This document shows positions 6,298 to 9,682 of a stretch of 9,682 bases of DNA, one piece after another. The position numbers and the translations under genes are program-made. Positions within the stretch are counted from its first letter, which is position 1; the number at the start of each line of letters is the position of its first letter. The DNA lies in contig JBHJOH010000208.1 of the NCBI GenBank assembly GCA_050329955.1, positions 1 to 9,682 on the forward strand. The letters run 5' to 3'. The notes under the pieces were generated by a model that had not been told where the DNA came from, did not search any database, and worked only from the letters and a program-made list of their open reading frames with translations. Source of the DNA: JAOUGY01 sp050329955 (GTDB taxonomy: Bacteria; Actinomycetota; Acidimicrobiia; Spongiisociales; ZC4RG35).

Positions 6298-7193
6298 CCG
6301 CCACTGTCGAACGGGAGGCCCAGGCCGAGGCTGCGGCCCGAGCCGAGAAGCGTCGGCGCCGCATCCCCTATCTGCTCCTGTTCCCGGGATTGTTCTATCT
6401 GGCGGTGTTCTACCTACTGCCGATGGCGCAGCTGTTCTCGACCGCGCTCCAGGAGGGGACGCTCGAAACCGGGTACCGGTTCACCGGCAACGTCGAGAGC
6501 TTCCTATCGGTCTTCACCACCTACCTGCCCCAGTTGCGGAACTCGCTGCTGTTCGCGGTCGGTGCCACCGTGATCGGACTGCTCATCGCCTACCCGCTCG
6601 CCTACGCCATCACATTCCACACCGGGCGCTGGAAGTACCTCTTCATCATGCTGCTGCTGGTGCCGTTGCTGGTTCCGTTCCTCCTGCGCACACTCGCCTG
6701 GCGGGTCATCCTCTCGGACCAGGGAGCGGTGGTGTCGTTCCTGCAGACCCTGGGGGTGCTCCCCGACGGCACCGGCCGGCTGCTCGCCACCGGATGGGCG
6801 GTGCTGGCGGGACTCGTCTACAACTACCTGGCGTTCATGACGCTGCCGATCTACGTGGCCCTCGACAAGATCGACATCCGGCTGCTCGAGGCTGCCAACG
6901 ACCTCTACGCCAGCCCGATCACCGCATTCCGCAAGGTCACGCTGCCGATGTCGATGCCGGGCGTGATCTCGGGGACGCTGCTCACCTTCATCCCGGCGGC
7001 GGGTGACTACGTCAACGTCGAACTGCTGGGCAACCGCAACTGGACCATGATGGGCAACGTCGTCCAGTCCAAGTTCCTGGTGCAGATCGACTACCCGGCG
7101 GCGGCGGCGATCTCGCTCACGTTGATGGCCATCGTGGTCTCGATGGTGGTGTTCTATGTGCGCCGGGTCGGTACCGAGGAGTTGTTGACATGA
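6294..7193 (+). CDS. potB: Polyamine ABC transporter permease, PotB type
   Basis: First membrane subunit of the importer, 299 residues, of the binding-protein-dependent transport inner-membrane family. A charged Ala/Glu/Arg-rich N-terminus (1-24) ends in a run of arginines and is followed by about six hydrophobic segments, near residues 25-46, 82-107, 112-135, 162-188, 220-240 and 265-290. The cytoplasmic EAA loop that docks on the ATPase is LLEAANDLYASPITAFRKVTLP, seen in two overlapping parts: EAA at 199-201 and VTLPMSMPG behind it. The Gly normally found in the DLGA part of this loop is Tyr205. GDYVN after the loop is typical of PotB-like subunits. ATG 6294 overlaps the potA stop (ATGA), and its own stop overlaps the potC start in the same way, so the membrane subunits are probably made together. 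Confidence 0.93.
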   Translation: MTATVEREAQAEAAARAEKRRRRIPYLLLFPGLFYLAVFYLLPMAQLFSTALQEGTLETGYRFTGNVESFLSVFTTYLPQLRNSLLFAVGATVIGLLIAYPLAYAITFHTGRWKYLFIMLLLVPLLVPFLLRTLAWRVILSDQGAVVSFLQTLGVLPDGTGRLLATGWAVLAGLVYNYLAFMTLPIYVALDKIDIRLLEAANDLYASPITAFRKVTLPMSMPGVISGTLLTFIPAAGDYVNVELLGNRNWTMMGNVVQSKFLVQIDYPAAAAISLTLMAIVVSMVVFYVRRVGTEELLT

Positions 7194-7975
7194 CCTCCCG
7201 TCTTTTCTACCGGATCGTCCTCGGCCTCGGTCTGCTCTACCTGTTCCTGCCGGTGTTCGTGGTCATCGGGTTCTCGTTCAACGACTTCCAGGGTCGACGC
7301 AACGTGTCGTGGGAGGGCTTCACGCTGCGCCACTGGGCCGAGGCCTTTTCGGAGCCGGCGCTCACCGAGGCGCTGCGCAACTCGCTCGCCATCGCCCTGT
7401 TTTCGGCGACGATCTCGACCGTTCTGGGTACGCTCATCGCCCTGGCGTTGGTGCGCTACCGGTTCAAGGGTCGATCGTCCACCAACCTGCTGCTGTTCAT
7501 GCCGATGGCGACCCCTGAGGTCGTCATGGGGAGCTCGCTGCTCGGATTGTTCGTGGTCGCGCAGATCGGCCGTGGGTTCTGGACGGTCCTGATCGGTCAC
7601 ATCCTGTTCAATGTGAGTTTCGCCGTGGTCACGGTCCGGGCCCGGATCATGGGGCTCGACTCCCACTACGAGGAGGCGGCGATGGACCTCTACGCCAACG
7701 AGTGGCAGACGTTCCGCCGGGTTACGCTCCCGATGATCCTGCCGGGAGTGGTGGCGGCGTTCATGCTCGCCTTCGCCCTCAGCTTCGACGACTTCGTGAT
7801 CACCAACTTCACCAGCGGCAACCTCCAGACGTTCCCCACCTACGTCTACGGGGCGTCGCGACGCGGCATCCCGCCACAGGTGAACGTGTTCGGGACCATG
7901 ATCTTCGCCATCATGGTGACGGCGACGTCGCTCCTGCTGATCTACCAGGGCCGCCGGAGGAAAGAGCTCGCCTAG
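7190..7975 (+). CDS. potC: Polyamine ABC transporter permease, PotC type
   Basis: Second membrane subunit, 261 residues. It starts with one hydrophobic segment (YRIVLGLGLLYLFLPVFVVI), then an outer loop with the PotC-like FNDFQ and LRHWAEAF, and further membrane spans around residues 62-85, 100-125, 130-150, 180-200 and 230-255. The EAA loop is EEAAMDLYANEWQTFRRV, with EAA at 162-164 and Tyr168 where Gly is usual, matching the same change in PotB. FALSFDDFVITNFTSG after the loop is characteristic of PotC. The start overlaps the potB stop (ATGA). The stop TAG (7973-7975) lies within the same CTAG that supplies the stop of the convergent peroxiredoxin gene, so this is the last gene of the + strand set. 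Confidence 0.93.
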   Translation: MTSRLFYRIVLGLGLLYLFLPVFVVIGFSFNDFQGRRNVSWEGFTLRHWAEAFSEPALTEALRNSLAIALFSATISTVLGTLIALALVRYRFKGRSSTNLLLFMPMATPEVVMGSSLLGLFVVAQIGRGFWTVLIGHILFNVSFAVVTVRARIMGLDSHYEEAAMDLYANEWQTFRRVTLPMILPGVVAAFMLAFALSFDDFVITNFTSGNLQTFPTYVYGASRRGIPPQVNVFGTMIFAIMVTATSLLLIYQGRRRKELA

Positions 7976-7989
7976 CCGGTGGTGGCGAG
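7967..7989. terminator. Possible bidirectional hairpin at the convergent gene ends
   Basis: CTCGCC (7967-7972) and GGCGAG (7984-7989) are exact inverted repeats with an 11-base loop, lying across the shared stop codons of potC and the opposing gene. No T-tract follows on either strand, so if it acts in termination it would be a weak or factor-assisted site. It is the only dyad I noticed at this junction, and a six-base GC stem can arise by chance in such GC-rich DNA. Confidence 0.25.
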
Positions 7990-8421
7990 GGCAGCGAGCG
8001 CCTGGTCGGCGTGGAGTTCCATGTTGAGCTCGCTGGCGATGACCTCGATGAGTCGCCGGTCGGTGCCGATCACGAACGTCGAGCGCTTCACCCCGAACGG
8101 CCCGGGCCGCTTGGCGCCGAACGTCTTGGCGATCGACCTGTCGGTATCGGCCAACAGAGTGAGCCCGAGGTTGTTCCTCCGGTCGAACTCGGCCTGCTTC
8201 TCTACGCTGTCGCCGCTGATCCCCACGGCCCTGGCGCCCACCTTCTTGAATTCGGCGTCGAGGTTGCGGAAGTGGCAGGCCTCAGCGGTGCATCCGGCCG
8301 TCATCGCCTTCGGGTAGAAGAACAGCACCACCGGCCCGTCGGAGACCAGCTCCGAGAGTTTCACCGTGTTGCCGTGCTGGTCGAGGGCCTCGAAGTCCTC
8401 GACGATGTCGCCTGTCTGCAT
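7972..8421 (-). CDS. bcp: Thiol peroxidase / peroxiredoxin of the Bcp (PrxQ) family
   Basis: Reduces hydrogen peroxide and organic hydroperoxides in the cytoplasm using thiol reductants such as thioredoxin. The 149-residue product has the thioredoxin-fold start GDIVEDFEALDQHGN and the active-site block YPKAMTAGCTAEACHFR: peroxidatic Cys44 and a candidate resolving Cys49, spaced by five as in atypical 2-Cys Bcp. The usual Pro of TPGC is Ala42; the Pro37, Thr41, Cys44 triad is intact. VKRSTFVIG supplies the conserved Arg of the family. I chose ATG 8419-8421 because GGAGG lies ten bases upstream and the family begins here; an upstream GTG (8460) would add 13 unmatched residues. It follows the HAAS-type gene by 66 bases in the same direction and may share its transcript. 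Its 3' end overlaps that of potC. Confidence 0.93.
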   Translation of the reverse strand: MQTGDIVEDFEALDQHGNTVKLSELVSDGPVVLFFYPKAMTAGCTAEACHFRNLDAEFKKVGARAVGISGDSVEKQAEFDRRNNLGLTLLADTDRSIAKTFGAKRPGPFGVKRSTFVIGTDRRLIEVIASELNMELHADQALAALATTG

Positions 8422-8455
8422 GATGCCTTCACCTCCGGTATGTGCGTATGGAAGC

Positions 8456-8469
8456 ACCACGGGCGTGGT
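8456..8469. repeat. Small palindrome upstream of the peroxiredoxin gene
   Basis: ACCACG (8456-8461) and CGTGGT (8464-8469) form a six-base inverted repeat with two bases between them, in the 66-base gap (8422-8487) between the HAAS-type gene and the peroxiredoxin. It lies 35 bases before the peroxiredoxin start and could be an operator or a small RNA stem. I see no convincing -10 or -35 in this gap, so the peroxiredoxin may be read from upstream. Confidence 0.25.
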
Positions 8470-8487
8470 AGCGGGAATCCGGTCCGG

Positions 8488-9252
8488 CTACGAGCAGCCG
8501 CCGAGATCCTCCAGCCAGATTGCGGCGGGCGTGTCGAGCTCAGCGGTTCGAGGGGTCCCCAGCATCGAGAAACGGACCATAACCGGACCGATCCCTGACA
8601 GGCCACCGTCCACGTGCTCGCAGTCATCGGCAAACGCGATACCGAGTCGGATGAGTGCACCTTCGTTCGGTGCCAGTCTGTAGCCGGTGTCATCCAGTTC
8701 CGCCCAGTCGCCCTCCGGCATCCCCCAGGCGGGGTCTGGCTTCATCAGCACCAGGGTCTGGGACGCGCGCGGATCGTAGGTGTTGACGAGAAGGATCTCT
8801 GTCACGGTGACGGGAAGGGCTCCTGTGTTGGCAACCGAGACGGTGAACGTGCCCTCGTGTCCGGATTCGAACCTGAAGATGGCCTCGTCGGACAGATCTG
8901 CCCACCGCACATCGAAGTCACCTGGGGCGAAGAACCCACCGCCCGTGATCGGGTCCGGACTCGTGGCGAGCAGGAGCCACGCGAGGACGCCGATCAACGA
9001 GCCAACCACAGTCCACGCCTTCCAACCCCGTGGCCGCGCCCGCCGCCCGGGTTTCACCCGGAGGTCAGGAGCCAGGGCGGCGGCATACCGGTCGGGGGGG
9101 CCCAGCCGGTGCGTGAGTGCCTCGAAGGACTCCGCTTCCGGATACTCCGACAGCTCCGCCGACAAGTCCGCCGTGATGTCCACACGTTCCCGCCGGGGGA
9201 GTCGCTCCAGGTATGCAGCGACTTCGGCTGCGTAGCGCTCGGCACCGTTCAC
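8488..9252 (-). CDS. HAAS-domain (DUF1700-like) single-pass membrane protein with outer Ig-like domain
   Basis: Not assignable to a named gene. The N-terminal ~65 residues (AERYAAEVAAYLERLPRRER, then SEYPEAESFEALTHRLGPPDRYA) look like the HAAS/DUF1700 helical domain often encoded next to PadR regulators. A basic segment (66-78) and one hydrophobic span (about 80-97, TVVGSLIGVLAWLLLA) follow. The remaining ~155 residues should lie outside the membrane; TFTVSVANTGALPVTVTEILLV reads like a beta-sandwich (Ig-like) strand pair. Only two cysteines are present, in ADDCEHVDG and at the end (GGCS), both outside, so a disulfide is plausible. I chose GTG 9250-9252, which overlaps the PadR stop as GTGA, follows GGAG, and opens the HAAS domain; an upstream GTG (9297) would overlap padR by 49 bases. 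The role is probably membrane sensing or signalling coupled to the PadR regulator; this is inference. Confidence 0.75.
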   Translation of the reverse strand: MNGAERYAAEVAAYLERLPRRERVDITADLSAELSEYPEAESFEALTHRLGPPDRYAAALAPDLRVKPGRRARPRGWKAWTVVGSLIGVLAWLLLATSPDPITGGGFFAPGDFDVRWADLSDEAIFRFESGHEGTFTVSVANTGALPVTVTEILLVNTYDPRASQTLVLMKPDPAWGMPEGDWAELDDTGYRLAPNEGALIRLGIAFADDCEHVDGGLSGIGPVMVRFSMLGTPRTAELDTPAAIWLEDLGGCS

Positions 9253-9581
9253 AGCCCCTGCTCCAGCGTTCGCAACGAGTCCTGCAACCCGAGCCACGCC
9301 GATCGCAAGCTCTGTCGCCGTTCTTCACCGGCAGGGGACAGGGTGTAATACCGCCGCGCCGGTCCCAGCGGGCTGGGACGTTCGGTGGTCGTCACCGATC
9401 CGTCCCCTTCGAGGCGTTTGAGCGAGCCGTACAGCGAGGCATGGCCGACGTCGTCCAGACCGGCCTTCTCGAACCACGACAGGATCTCGTACCCGTAGGA
9501 CTCGCCGTGTGAGAGCACGTTGAGCACGGCGAGATCCACCAGCCCTTTCACCATCTGCGAGCGCGACGTCGTCGGTTGCAT
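9249..9581 (-). CDS. PadR-family transcriptional regulator
   Basis: Short (110-residue) winged-helix DNA-binding protein of the PadR family. Visible features: the first helix region VKGLVDLAVLNVLSHG, then GYEILSWFEKAGLDDVGH, the recognition helix ASLYGSLKRLEGDG, and the wing PSPLGPARRYYTLSPAGEE, which is very typical of PadR. The C-terminal helix for dimerisation is short, as in the small PadR subgroup. I chose ATG 9579-9581; a TTG at 9596 would add five residues with no support. No strong ribosome-binding site precedes it. Its stop overlaps the start of the HAAS-type membrane protein, a pairing often seen with PadR genes, so the two probably act in one circuit. The dyad at 9607-9619, 26 bases upstream of its start, could be the operator for self-regulation. 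The inducer is unknown. Confidence 0.92.
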   Translation of the reverse strand: MQPTTSRSQMVKGLVDLAVLNVLSHGESYGYEILSWFEKAGLDDVGHASLYGSLKRLEGDGSVTTTERPSPLGPARRYYTLSPAGEERRQSLRSAWLGLQDSLRTLEQGL

Positions 9582-9606
9582 GTACGGGAACCACAATAGC
9601 GGTTAG

Positions 9607-9619
9607 CGACATAGTGTCG
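9607..9619. promoter_or_regulatory. Candidate operator upstream of padR
   Basis: CGACATAGTGTCG is a perfect five-base dyad (CGACA / TGTCG) with a TAG centre, in the short region between padR and a possible divergent gene. ACA-N3-TGT dyads are a plausible site for a small winged-helix dimer, and autoregulation is common in the PadR family. On the - strand, CACTAT overlaps it and could serve as a weak -10. The assignment rests on position and symmetry only. Confidence 0.35.
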
Positions 9620-9620
9620 A

Positions 9621-9634
9621 CCCGGTGAGCCGGG
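9621..9634. repeat. Short inverted repeat next to the padR operator candidate
   Basis: CCCGG (9621-9625) and CCGGG (9630-9634) form a perfect five-base stem around TGAG, one base after the CGACA/TGTCG dyad. It could be a second half of a regulatory region or a small hairpin in the leader of a divergent transcript. Such short GC dyads are frequent by chance here. Confidence 0.2.
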
Positions 9635-9649
9635 AGTAACGTCCGACCG

Positions 9650-9682
9650 ATGCGGATCTCATCTCTCGTTCTCTACGCCATC
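9650..9682 (+). CDS. Possible start of a divergent gene (3' partial, 11 codons)
   Basis: An ATG at 9650 opens a frame that runs to the window edge and reads MRISSLVLYAI, which has the basic-then-hydrophobic look of a signal or membrane segment. GGGAG at 9632-9636 is 13 bases upstream, too far for a good ribosome-binding site. A divergent gene beside padR would be a natural regulatory target, but eleven codons cannot confirm a gene and no family can be named. Confidence 0.3.
   Translation, partial: MRISSLVLYAI

Noticed and set aside
7702..8598. A 298-codon + strand open frame running from potC into the peroxiredoxin region
   Set aside because: It is out of frame with potC, antisense to a clear peroxiredoxin, and rich in Arg/Gly/Pro/His; no support for a gene.
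1..9682. Mobile element, defence system, CRISPR array, biosynthetic cluster or RNA gene
   Set aside because: No transposase, integrase, spaced repeat array, toxin-antitoxin pair, nuclease or tRNA-like fold was seen; base composition looks even along the window.

Overview
The window is a GC-rich, gene-dense bacterial segment (roughly two-thirds G+C by eye) with very short intergenic gaps, many 4-base stop/start overlaps, GTG as well as ATG starts, and a Tat-dependent lipoprotein. This suggests an actinobacterium, perhaps of the Acidimicrobiia type; the class is a guess and no marker gene is present to settle it. No tRNA, rRNA, CRISPR array, insertion sequence or integrase is visible, and no gene-free stretch exceeds 300 bases.

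Left and centre (2-7975, + strand): eight co-directional genes that look like one amine uptake and catabolism operon. They are a GabT-like class III aminotransferase (5' end outside the window), a succinate-semialdehyde-dehydrogenase-like aldehyde dehydrogenase, a C45-family Ntn acyltransferase/amidohydrolase, a stand-alone GNAT acetyltransferase, and a complete spermidine/putrescine-type ABC importer: Tat lipoprotein binding protein (PotD-like), ATPase (PotA), and two permeases (PotB, PotC). Six junctions are tight (four are 4-base ATGA/GTGA overlaps, one is TGATG, one is a 15-base gap). The only larger gap is the 71 bases before the binding protein, which hold a -10-like TACAAT, a direct repeat and two in-frame starts each with a good ribosome-binding site. 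A perfect 13-bp hairpin sits in the first codons of potA, just after the binding-protein gene, where it could set binding protein above transporter expression.

Right (7972-9581, - strand): a PadR-family regulator, a HAAS-type (DUF1700-like) single-pass membrane protein with an Ig-like outer domain, and a Bcp/PrxQ peroxiredoxin, all reading leftward. The first two overlap by 4 bases and the third follows after 66 bases. This set converges on potC so tightly that the two stop codons share one CTAG. At the right edge a small dyad lies upstream of padR and a possible divergent gene begins at 9650.

How the genes may work together: the importer brings in a polyamine or related amine, GNAT and C45 enzymes add or remove acyl groups on amines (inferred), and transaminase plus aldehyde dehydrogenase convert the free amine to a semialdehyde and then an acid that enters central metabolism. 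All families are known. The less ordinary points are the C45/GNAT pairing, the GNAT being a free-standing version of a domain usually fused to a nitrilase-type amidase, and the potA hairpin.
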